Source: Oscheius tipulae (lineage: Eukaryota; Nematoda; Chromadorea; Rhabditida; Rhabditidae). From it: DNA of 64,000 nt. Below the pieces are notes generated by a model. The model made no database searches. It saw only the letters and a program-made list of their open reading frames with translations, and was not told where the DNA came from. Both the position numbers and the translations under genes were made by a program. The DNA lies in the NCBI GenBank assembly GCA_037178975.1, contig JASJZH010000004.1:5332001-5396000 (forward strand), given 5' to 3'. Positions 32,650 through 43,745 of the stretch are shown here, piece after piece; the first letter of the stretch is position 1, and the number at the start of each line of letters is the position of its first letter.

Positions 32650-32674
32650 TGACTCTGGCTCCCTCCAGAGTCAT
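32649..32674 (+). repeat. Perfect 10-bp inverted repeat just before the S28 peptidase start
   Basis: The arms ATGACTCTGG and CCAGAGTCAT are exact reverse complements around a 6-nt loop (CTCCCT), and the structure ends 9 nt before the ATG. It overlaps the GATA site by one base. It could be a 5' UTR hairpin or a dyad protein-binding site. Confidence 0.7.
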
Positions 32675-32683
32675 TATAGCGCC

Positions 32684-34888
32684 ATGGCCGGGCTACAGCA
32701 GCTCGTCTTCCTGCTAGGTACGTAATATTTTCCTCTCAAACTGATAGAAGAACATGTAGCCGTGCTGGTTGGAGCACAATGTCTTACCATACCTCACCAA
32801 GACAAACAGTTCCGCTTCATGGTCGGTGGTCAGTTTGTCGACGAACGGTTCAAACCCAAAGTGGACGAAAAGCAACTGACTGTCGCAGCTACGGCCACCC
32901 AGGATTGGTTCATCCAGAAACTGGATCATTTTGATAGTAACAACACGGCTACTTGGAAGCAGGTATGTTTTTCTATCAAGCTGAGATCAAACCTCTTTAG
33001 CAATACTGGTACAGTGCCGACTATTACAAGCCCGGAGGACCTGTCTTCATTATGCTTGGTGGCGAAGGACCGGAGTCGCCTAGATGGATCACTGCTGGAA
33101 CTTATGAATGGACGGTATTAGCTCAAGCGCACGGTGCCTACGTTTTTTTAATCGAACATCGATTTTACGGAAAAAGTCATCCTACTTCGTAACCTTTATA
33201 AACTTCCGTGGAAACATTAACATTTAGGGATATGTCTGTTGCTCATCTACAGTACCTGTCTTCAATGCAGGCTATCGAGGATTTTGCTTATTTCATCCAG
33301 GTAAATCTTCTCTAGAAAACAACTCACCTTCAGTGATTCAGTCGATGCGTACTGACAAGTTCCCCCAGTTGAACTCTGCTAAATGGGTCAGTTTCGGAGG
33401 ATCTTATTCTGGTGAGCCAGCACTGTTTATGAGTTATCCCTCTCTGAATTAAGGAGCTCTTTCCGCTTGGCTGCGTCTGAAGCATCCCCAACAAATTGAC
33501 TTCGCTGTTGCAACTTCAGCACCCGTTCAGGCCGAGTATGACTACATCGGTAAGATCCAAAAAGATTGGAGCGAGTGCCTGTTTGACTCTTGTTTCTGAG
33601 AATTGAACAAAACACTAAGACTTTTGCTCTTATGATGAGAAGCAAAATAAAAAAGCTGCTACAATTTGTAATTGAACCTGGGGCCTGTGGATTGGAAGTT
33701 GGCGTTGTTGCCCATTGCGCGCCATCAGTTCCGAGTACATAATTCCAATGAAGAGACTTTCAACGAACGTTCAGAATACTTCGAAGTGGTCATGAACTCG
33801 ATAAGGAGCACATCTCAATCTTGTGCCGATTCAGTCCAAGCCGGATTCAACCAAATTGCCCAACTGTTGAAGACTGCCCAGGGTAGAAACACCCTTAAAA
33901 TGACATTCAAGTAAGAGAGCTTGGGCGATCGCGCTACACTCGTCTTTGCAGCCTGTGTGAAGCCATTGATCTGAACAACCCACAGGAGCTCGAAACCTTT
34001 TGGGATACCGTATTAAACCCATACGCTGGAACATGTCAGTACGGCGGAGATAATGCTGTACGACCCACAGTCGATTTGAGGATATTTTACTTTTTAGGGT
34101 CTTTACAGAACTAACCTGAACATCCCCAATGCCATCTGCCGCTTTCACAACGATCCAACTTTGAACACAATGGCTAAAATGAAGGCTGTCGAAGACAACT
34201 TCAACCAGGTCAATGGAGTGACTGGATGCAACGACATCAACTACAACAGTTTCATCACGTTTATGAAGCTTACCTTATTCGGTTCCCCTGCCCAGTCGTG
34301 TAACATCTTATATCCCCTTTGAACTGTCCGTTTATAGCTCGAGCTTGGACCTGGCAAACATGTACTGAATTCGCCTACTTCCAATCCACTGATTCTCCCA
34401 CAGCTGGACCATTTTTCGGAGGCATTGGCAACGTCAATGTCACGTAAGAAGGAAGGAAGAGAGTCTAATGAGCAAACTTAGATACTACGCCGATCAATGT
34501 ACGGCCATCTACGGAGCAACCTACACCAGAGACTACGTCCAGAAGGCTGTCGCAAAAACGAACCAGTTCTATGGTGGACGCGACAATTTGGCGGTGAGCA
34601 AGGAGGTATCTTACCAAATCCAGTACATTTAAGGGAACTTACATCATCCTTCCAAATGGCAGTTTCGATCCGTGGCATGCTCTTGGAAAGCTTAGCAGTT
34701 CTGACAGCACTGTGGTTCCAGTTGCCATCACAGGTTCTCTTAAAATTGTAGACTCAAAAACTTTACTTTTAGGTACCGCACACTGCGCCAACATGTATCC
34801 GGCTCTTGATGACGACTTGCAGTCTCTGAAAGACGCTCGACAAACTATTCGCTCGACGTTGTCCACATGGCTTACTCAGTCGAACTAA
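32684..34888 (+). CDS. Peptidase family S28 (prolylcarboxypeptidase-like), secreted or lysosomal
   Basis: A signal peptide (MAGLQQLVFLLAVLVGAQC) is split by an intron after residue 12. The mature part shows the S28 order: QDWFIQKLDHFDSNNTATWK, QYWYSADYYKPGGPVFIMLG, EHRFYGKSHP, the nucleophile motif WVSFGGSYSGALSAWLRLKH, NGSFDPWHALG with the catalytic Asp, and GTAHCANMYPALDDD with the catalytic His. About ten short introns are present. The length matches worm pcp genes, which cleave after proline or act as gut peptidases. Exon joins in the middle (about 33550-33760) are inferred. Confidence 0.92.
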
Positions 34889-35325
34889 CCGAAATAAAGA
34901 TGTTAACTGTAATTAGTTTCTGAGACAAAGCAATTGAACTAGCAGTCACAAGGGATGACTTGTAGTCGACTACGCTGCACTTTCCCGGATGTTCTACAGG
35001 CTCATCTCACCCGTTTGCAGGTTATTGCCACGAAAAGCGAGTCATTTTGTTTTTATGGGCATCTCCAGATAAGGAACAGTTCGTTAGCAAGAGCACATTG
35101 AACTGTAAATATTTTTCCCATTGAAACTGCGTTTTTCCGTTACGAAGCTTATCGGAAAAAGAGAGTTAATCATAAAAAGTCTTTATTGATATTCAAAAAA
35201 GCGAAGAGGAAGATCTTCGTATCACAGATTTCGTGGCAGAAAAAAGTTTGCTGGATCAATGGAAAGAACTAATCGAAGTGCCCGTATAGTACCCGTAGAG
35301 GACGAGAGTAGTTTGTCATCGACTT
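34889..35325. other. Intergenic between convergent peptidase and ephrin genes
   Basis: This contains the 3' UTRs of the two convergent genes; AATAAA follows the peptidase stop at about 34893-34898. No gene is seen. Confidence 0.5.
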
Positions 35326-38300
35326 CTATATCCTGAGCAGAAGGAAGAGCAAAAAACTTGTAGACATGGAGAGAAGCGACGAAGAGGAATAGAATCCTTC
35401 GACTGAAAGAATTTGTATAATTTCGTGCCTTTGATACTATTGTACCTTCTCCAATCTCGTGAATCTCGAATTCCACTCGATCATCGGCTAGAGGTAGCGA
35501 TTCGTAAGTGTTCTTGTTGTCCTCGAACGTGTCGTCTAACGCTACTCTTTCTCCTCGAGTCGGCTCTCTTCCAAACCGTTCTTGTGAGATCTGATGACAC
35601 TCATTTGAACAACCCAAAGTCTTCGTTTACCTTCTCGAGGAAGCTGTGCCAAAGAGGATTGTTGTCCCAGACCGAATTAGTCATCGTTGTCGGCTCAGTT
35701 GTAGTTTTGTGATGATGATGGTGATGTCTTCGATGACCCCCAATGTCCCCATTTCTGTCAGTCACGTGGATGATCATTTTTAGATTGTGACTAGCACACA
35801 GTCCTCCAACACTATTCTGAAGACCGTTGGCCGATCCCGTCGATGTGGCTGAAAATATTCTTGTTCACAATGAGAAATACTCTCCGCTTACAGATAAAGT
35901 AGTAGGTTTGTCCAGCCTTATAGTTCAGGGCAGATCGAGTGGGACTGCTTGTTCGGAACGGTGTCGTCCATCTCTCCCGCTCATACGGTCGAACACATCG
36001 TCTAAGCTCCTCGGCTTCCGAACTCAATCGACAGTTCTCGTAGTCTTGTTCCGGCACCTGGACTCTTTTGGTAAAGTGCTAGAGCCTCTACATACCCTGT
36101 AAATGATGACCTGTTCAGTGTCGGATGGAGGAACATCCGGAGGATAATGAGGGCAGAAAATGTCTAATACGTCTCCAATGGCTGCAAATCGTTCCACTCT
36201 GAAAGGTTTTGCTCATAAAAAATCAAGATGGTCGGCGCCATGAAAAAGCCCTACAGTTTACGACTATTGTGCTCGCGTGTTCCCTGGTGGTAATGATGGC
36301 GGCACAAGCATCATAAAACCGAAACAGTGCCATTGGGCTCGTTACCTCTGATTTGGCGCATGTCCCGGCTAATTAGCAGAGCTAACTGGACGACTTGAGA
36401 AGCCATTCAGTAAACTCAATTAGTCTTCTCAATTGGGCTAAAGTGTTTTGCACAAGGAGTCACAAAGAACACTCTATCTATACAGTAATCTACCAAGGTA
36501 ATAGCCCATTTCCTACCTGTTCCAGGTGTCTTTTGACAAAACGCGACGGGTGCTCAGATTACGCGCCAAGCATCTGTTTCTATCTATGACCAGAAGGGTC
36601 TCTCTATCGGAAATCTCGCGGTCACAGTCCTCGGACTATCTTAATATCTGCAGTATTATGTTTGACTAATCAGGCGGCACATTCGCGTAATCAATCTTCT
36701 CGCCACCTTTAGGTCATATTACAGTCCGGAGAGAACTTGCGCAAGTAAGTAGCAATTAGGCAACTCTCTATTTGTCCATGGATTTGAACTGACCCTGTTC
36801 CCGAAGGTATAGCTCATAAAATATCCACAGCACACTCTTACAGGTGGCGGTGTCTGTTTATGACATAACTGCCCATGGCGGTAGTCCTTTTAGAGGACCA
36901 CTTAACCTCCAACGGCCGACACTGCCCGCCTGGACCAACATCACCGGATATGACTTTTACGAGACGTTCTCTTCTTTCTCGACCGGAAGATGAATGGTTT
37001 TCATTAGTCCCACAGCGGGAGAGACATTATATGACAGTTCGTCGTTCGAATTGTTCCGAGGCATTAGCATACGCTGAGGGAGCACTTCACCTGTCAGTGG
37101 ACGGCTATTCAGGAGGACTCGGGGATTAGGCGCAGTTCAAAGGAGCCTCCAATCAAGGATGCCGAGGCTCTAATCATAGGATTCGGAACTGAATGACAGG
37201 AAGGCTTGAAGCGCTAGATTTGGGCCAGAGATTCTGGCTGTTTATGCTGCACAATGGGGAAGATAGTTGTGGTAGCGGGAAGGCTAAAATAGTGGAGGCC
37301 AAGACCAGTAATCATGTCTATTCAGAACAAGACACCTGTTCTGAAAACCGACCCTCTACCCCAGGAGTCAACCGAGCCATTACCGCAATCTCTTTACGTA
37401 ACAAGGGAGCAATCTCATACTTCAAAGCCTTTCGCGCCTTCTGTAACATCTCCTTCGGAAGATAGAATCTCGTCACCTGGCGATTGTCTCAAATGATGGA
37501 TTAACTGACTGTCGGCCCCTTTCTCCCTTCGCCTAATTATGTAACCGAACCCGGACAATCCAAGGCCGGCTTCCTACTTTACAATTCATGCAACAAGCTT
37601 TTTCTGAGGAAAGACGATATCTGTCATGTTTCCCTGTGTTCTGTTACAGCGCTCAGAAGAGTGGCAAGGCTAATCTGGCGGCTTGTCTACCAATGGGAAC
37701 AAGTGTTGTTTGGGCTAACCAAACAGTACCTCTGCCCCATAACAGGGCTGAATTCAGCCTCTCTTCCTAAACTCGTATTTACTCAGTGCATTAGTAAATG
37801 ATCTCCTTTGGAGAGCTCATGTCGGATTGAAACCAGACACTCGGAGCTGGCTACTAACTAATTGGCAGGAAACCGCACAAGTCTATTAAGCTGCGCGAGA
37901 GCTGCTCTCTACAGGATAGGGTTTCTCCCAGTAAAAGTAGTCCCAGCAGCTGGACATCGCTTGCGCAACTCGAGGTCGATGGGTCGAAGAAAGAGAGCAA
38001 TTAGAACTGTTGGAGGAGTGTTTAGTGTAACTGATACCCTCCGCGACACAAACACTTGCCATCTTGAGGTCGATCAGCTCAAACAACCGTCGAGAGTTTA
38101 CTGTTGTTAGTAGACAGCGGATTAGGCTGATAGATGAGGAGTGCTACCTGTCAGACGCAGATATTTAACTGGAATGTGACAAAGGCAGCTATTGGAATCT
38201 GTCATACTAATTGATGCATCTCCCACCTGGTCCATAATTAACCTGTACTCTAACCAACCGGAACAAAGCGATACTACGGTCTAATTGGTGCAAAACTGGG

Positions 38301-39302
38301 TCCATTGTTTTGTCTATTTAATATCAAGCAGTAGCTGCTGAAAGGCGGCAGCTGATGACAAAGAGCCATCCGTCTCAGCAGATGGGGTCATGAGCAGCTC
38401 ATAAATCCGTGTTTGCCCCCGAGCGCAGGAGACGATAGATCATATCAGGACAGACAATCTGGACGCTTAAGAACAGCTGCAGGAAATTAGCATATGGCCC
38501 CCGCAACACATTGCGGGATTAATCTATTTTTTTCGGCATAGTTAGGCACATCTGCCTAGAATGGCCCACAACAAGGCGATAGAAATCAGGAGGAAAGATT
38601 ATGCTCTCTAGTCACTATTTTGAATCTCTCAGGAGGATTTCACTATACCCAAAGAACATAAATCTCCGCGATTCTCCAATCACCCTATTAAACTGAAAAT
38701 TTTGCATTGTGTAAGAGTTCGCGCGCGGTCAGAAGAGGTCCAGGCACCTGTGCGGTCGACATAAATCGAGCCGTCACTCGTAAATTAGCGAGTGGACAGG
38801 CGTCCTCTTTAACATGTGTTCTACACACATTACACATTGTCGAGATCCTAAACTCTCGACAACACTTCTCCAATTTCTGCCTAAAAACGGACAAACAGTA
38901 CGGTTCCTTTTGAAGATTAAGCGATTGTGCGGGAGGCTTTTTTACCGGCAGCCGTACGTGTTTGTACAGTGTCGGCTTCTAATTATCTGTGGCTGGGAGA
39001 CATGTGGGCACAGACCTACGGGTCAATTAGATTCAATAATCAGTCCTGCTGCTCAAATTAAGGAAGCAGGCAGAAAATAATGAGACGAGTGACAGATTTG
39101 GGCGGACTAATTGAATAAGTGGCTACTGTTTTGCATTCCAGGCTGACATTAAGAGGTTCTTGAAGGGTCTCTTCACTTCTCAGAGTTATTGAATGTTTCC
39201 AAAAAATGAAACTCACAATGGATTGGTTGAGTTCCAGTAAATGTCCGGTAGTTTCTTAGCTGCTGCTAAAGCGAAAACGACGAGGAGAAAAAAGTGTCGC
39301 AT
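35326..39302 (-). CDS. Ephrin, GPI-anchored
   Basis: Exon 1 (39217-39302) encodes a signal peptide (MRHFFLLVVFALAAA) and PDIYWNSTNPL, the ephrin N-terminal signature. After a 3-kb intron, exon 2 (36096-36198) gives FAAIGDVLDIFCPHYPP, and later exons give EQDYENC, RRCVRPYERERWTTPF, YKAGQTYYFIC and GGLCASHNLKMIIHV, with the conserved Cys set. A His run and a Thr-rich stalk follow. The C-terminus is a hydrophobic GPI signal (SMSTSFLLFLLLRI) reached by a final splice just before TAG at 35326-35328. Ephrins are ligands of the Eph receptor (VAB-1 in worms) in neuroblast and epidermal morphogenesis. Which paralog this is cannot be told. Confidence 0.92.
38500..38517. repeat. 7-bp inverted repeat in the ephrin intron
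   Basis: CCCGCAA and TTGCGGG are exact complements with a 4-nt loop (CACA). It lies inside the long first intron, far from coding sequence. Confidence 0.6.
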
Positions 39303-42300
39303 CCTGAAGACATAGGGTTTGAACAATAGGATGAGAACAAAGATAGTTTGTGGTAAAAAGAGAACGAGGGAAAGTCCATTAATCAACAGACTGGTCATTT
39401 GGTTCTGACAGAGTATACAGGGAGAGCGCGCTCACCGGCCACGCCCCCGAAGAACCACGGCAGGGCGGGAGCTATCTCTTGGCAGGATAAAGACCGATCA
39501 GCTACTAGAGGAATTAGGTAGTTTGCCGATTGGAACTTGAACATGTTATACAAGGAAGCACAGTCTAGCGTTTCTTGGGAATCTCTAAATGTAAAGCACT
39601 CTTTTTGATTTGGACAGATGCATAGCTTTCCGCGAAAGTTCCCAATAATATGACAATTCTTTAGGCTCTGTTAGTTTTGAAAAGTTAGTCTGTTCCAAAC
39701 TGCTTACAATGTGGAAAGTTCAGCTACTGTCTTGTTTGTAGAAGGTCTCTAATTTATGGCAATCTTTACAACGACTTGTTTCCTCTCGTTATGACCTGTT
39801 TACCTTTCTCACCCTTTGTAAATTATAGCAAATGGCTCAGTTTCTCCCTTTAGCCTACTGACACCTCACCTTATTCGGAAACAATACCTCCGGTTACAGA
39901 GCGATATGTGAAAATGCTAACAGGCTATGAGAATTTACAGCGCGCTGCAGGTGTTGCTGCTCTCACCCTTCAGGGCCACTTAGCCTCCCTATATTGCAGG
40001 ATAATTTCATGCAAATCCGCACTCCTCGCCACAGTAGCTCTCATATTTCGACAGCCGGGATTAGACCAGCATTTCCTGTCCAATATTCCAATAGAAGTAG
40101 GATTAATTTGAGGGGAAGGTTTAGTTTGAGAGGGTCATAGCAGCGTAGAAATGACACAAAAAACTGTTGATAGTGAATCATAGAAAAGGGGAAGATGGCT
40201 GCGCGGTAGAAGAGTCTCTTATCAGGAAGGGTTAATCTGCTGTCTAAATAGACTTTAATATAAGAGCCTCTTATTATTGCTCGTTTGAGTTGTACAAAAT
40301 TGGGAGATAAGCCGTTGATGGGACTGAAGATGAAAGGATTGCGCCACAGCGAGAAGTCAACCGCTAACCATTAGGCCGGGAGCGAACCGCTTTTTTTTTT
40401 TGAGCCGCCGTCACCTCGGTGAGTTGCTAATTCAAAATGATTGATGGGAATAGAAAGTTACTCTATGGGGGGGTTGGGAGACGAAAGAGGGGGCAATGGA
40501 AAGCAGATAGAAGCGCTTGACCTTCGGAAGGGCAGGCTTAACAGGCGGGAAAGCAAACAGGCGAGATTTAAACAAAATTGAATCATCTTCAGGGTCGGCA
40601 CGTGTTTTTATGACATGAACTGTCTGAATACTATTCTAGAAAATTAAAGATGATCTCAATTATTGCCAGCTCTAAAGTACTGTCGGCACGCTTTAAAGTT
40701 CCGAGTAATACTCGGCGTGTACGATCAACGTTTTATAATAACTTCTCTGCGATTCCCACTTAGTTTATCCACTCGGCAGTCTGTCACCTTATCAAGTCAT
40801 CAACATCGTGTCTGTGTCATAAATCCCGGTAACTGTCCCAAGGTCTCTCCCCTCGTCACAATAACTCCAATTTCCACCTCCTAATCCCCTCATAAAACAA
40901 ATAATCCAGACTGTTTCCGCAGATATGTGTTATTGAAACTGTCATAACCTGGAGTAGAACAAAAGCTGGATTAGCACGCGAATGTGACCGTGAGGAACGG
41001 GCCCAGAGGCATGAGAACTGGTCTGCTCGGATTAGGATACGAAACCATGGTGACAAGAGACGGGCTACAATTTTCACTGCAAAATTTTATGCTGTCAAAG
41101 TACTGCGAACATTGAACAGCAAACATATCACCAAGATTAGGTTAGTTGGCGGAAGAAAAAAAAACTCATAGGGGTTTCTCAACTTTCTGTGCGCCACAAG
41201 AAGAGTCAGCGACGACAATGCCGTTTGTGCAAACGATTCAAAAGGAGTAAGACATGTGTGTCGCCCCCTCCATTGTGTCCTTAGAAGAGCACTGTGTCAT
41301 CGCGTCGAAGGACTTTTGACAGAGTCCGGAACGTAACTTGAGCAAACCAAAATATAGAAGAGGAGAATTGAATTTCGGGGGCCGGCCACCTAATAATTGG
41401 ATATTGTTTGGGGCCGAAAAACGCACACGAATCGCGCATTCCGGTGTTCGGCTGAGTGTGTGTGCCATTGGAAGACGGTCAAGCGGAACGAGATACATAA
41501 TCATAGAGAGTAAGCAGAACCTGGTAAACGGACGAAGAGGGCGATTTAGGAGAAAGATGCGCGCAGTGTTGAGTGCACTTGTAGTGATGACGGCAAAACA
41601 CTCCGGTTATTGATGTACTTCGTCTAGTTGTAGACGCCAAAACGGGAGGAGTGCTGATAAGACACTGGATGGCACATCTGCATAAACAGTTGATAAGAAC
41701 TGCCGGAATTGAGCTTCACTTCCCAAGCCGGAAATCTTTCAGTGTTCCTTCGCGTGACAGTTCCAGGTGTCCTACCAGGAACAGAGTAAGCAATCTTTGC
41801 AGCTGGTCTGCATGTGGTCGCGAAATATGCATGAAAAGAAGATACATAAAAACGAATGGGATGTGCATGGCTGGATGTGAAGTAAAGACGAGGAGGTACG
41901 TGAAATCCTGCTCATCACTGTCTATTCAAGTCCGAACGCAGATCTCGCGTAGCTTCGAAAGGCGGCAATTTCCTCGGGGCCGAAAACGATGTGCAATTTT
42001 GTCAAAAAGCCGAGGACAGCCGCCATTTAGCAGCCGATAAATAATGGATGACATAGAGCTTCGTTTATAAGCAAGATGAGCTTTAACGATTGCTCCACAG
42101 GAGGTGACACGTGTTCTCGAGTTTCTTGGGGAAGAAGGTGCTAACACCCACACAGTAGTAATTGTTCTCGGAGGAGGTCGCGCGACAACTGAGTCAGACT
42201 TGTATCGAACCGGACCCATTGTGATGGAGGCGATTCCTGGCGTTGTTTGCCCACTTCGAAGCAAGGAAACCCATTGAATGGCGTAGAAAACTGCGTGTTA

Positions 42301-42574
42301 GCTGACGACTGATGGGCTGACAAATTGCTACTTGTTCCAGGTGAACAAGTTGAAGCTACAGATCGTCAGTAGCTAGACTTTCAAGCACTTTTCTCGGTGT
42401 TTATAAAAACAAAAAGAAAGTGTCTAAAACAAAAAAATCACAAAACACCATATTTTGATTTTAAGTCGTTGCACTATATCGCGTCTTGCAACGGCTCAAA
42501 AAGAGTTTGAGAATGACATTGTGATTGTGAGTGTCGAGACAGTTGCAATGACTTTTGATATTTCGAAGGTATAA
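39303..42574. other. 3.3-kb gene-free region upstream of the ephrin gene
   Basis: No chained coding exons are visible on either strand, and no RNA gene was recognised. Together with the 3-kb first intron it forms a large noncoding domain around the ephrin gene, plausibly regulatory. Confidence 0.45.
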
Positions 42575-42748
42575 CCAGCCGTAGTAACAAATGACTTCCA
42601 GTGGCTTTATTGGGACAAAAGTCAAGTTCTAGAGAACACCCAAAATTGACTTGCCCCCTTGTCTCTTAACATGAAATGGTTTGTCAATTTTTTTAAATAT
42701 TAATGTTGCCAGGCAATTGTGCGGACACCATGACACATACGGACGGAC
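42575..42748 (+). repeat. Degenerate copy of the local interspersed repeat
   Basis: AGCCGTAGTAACAAATGACT, GGCTTTATTGGGACAAAA and a terminal ACACATACGGACGGACTTTT resemble the repeats at 51361-51635 and 53560-53770 (GGCTTCATTGGGACAAAA; ACGCACGGACGGACAG). The copy is diverged and abuts the nuclear-receptor relic. Confidence 0.45.
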
Positions 42749-43375
42749 TTTTCGGACTGGTCCGAAGCCATGGAAGAGTTCATGACTCTCTCACATGACG
42801 ACAAGGTACTTTCTGTATCTGTGAAACATGAAAACCAACTGAGACAACTTTTCAAGAACAGTTATGTCGCGTTCAGCTGGCTTTTTCCTCTTTACGAGCC
42901 TACCAAAATGGTATGGAATCAAGTGGGATTCTATTCGGAAATGGTTCTTTCTGTCCATTAGAAAAGAAGGCTACACCGATCAAATGTTTGTTTGCATTAC
43001 TGTTAAGTGGAAACGAACTATTCCAGTTTGAAGAAGCACTTCTGAAGAGTATCTTATCGACTGATGGATGAGGTGCTCCACATGATGAGAGTCGTCAACT
43101 TGGCTGCTGAAGAATGTGTTCTACTCAGACTGATTGTTCTTTTCAAGCCAGTTTTCTCCATTTTAGACAAATCCCACCGAGTGATCGCAGATGTCTGTTT
43201 AACTATAGTAGGAAAGATTCTTTGCATTACAACTGGTACCAAGTTCAAAAGAGCTTTAAGTGAGGTGATAAGAAGACAGTACCCCGCGTACTCTGATTCA
43301 GAAGTTGCAACAAAGCTTGTGGTGCTGAATACGATACCGACAACTATAACACTACGACTTTTATTCAGTCGTTGA
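42749..43375 (+). pseudogene. Nuclear hormone receptor ligand-binding-domain relic
   Basis: FSDWSEAMEEFMTLSHDDK followed by FKNSYVAFSWLFPLYEP matches the helix 3-5 signature of nematode nuclear receptors (W..F..L...D...L...F..F.WL). A later block VVNLAAEECVLLRLIVLFKP corresponds to helices 7-8 (L..EE..LL..I.LF.P), and a final DVCLTIVGKIL and EVIRRQYPAYS resemble helix 9-10. No zinc-finger DNA-binding domain was found upstream, and the exon joins at about 42970-43060 meet in-frame stops. I read it as a truncated, decayed receptor; a divergent DNA-binding-domain-less gene is the alternative. Confidence 0.4.
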
Positions 43376-43745
43376 CTACTCGAAACTTTAAGAAATCGGA
43401 GGACTTGAAAGAGAGGCAGCGATAGAGTTACAGGAAAAACATCAACAAATATGGAGGGACTGAATCTGTCAGCAAATTCAATCAATTGTGGTTATTTCAT
43501 GAAGTTCCATGAAACTTGTTGCTTAGTCTAACAGGTTTTCAGAATATTCGGTGGCATTGTGAAATTCAAGCGAAAACATAACAATATTTCCTGCAATGTT
43601 TCACCAAGCGAATTTTGTACTTCTGAATCTTCGTCCAATCTAATCTTTTTCTCTTTTTCAAGATTTGGTGTGAATGAAAGGTCTGGCAAAAATAGCTTTG
43701 TTCTACCAAGCTTTCTGATCGCAGAAGAAATGAGTGAGGCTGCAA

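Larger units (their letters stand above)
28509..32683. other. 4.2-kb gene-free region upstream of unc-43 and of the S28 peptidase
   Basis: Neither strand shows a chained set of coding exons. The region is purine-rich, with a (GA)n tract at about 30489-30507. It probably holds the unc-43 promoter, outron and neuronal/muscle enhancers, and at its right end the peptidase promoter. Confidence 0.5.
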
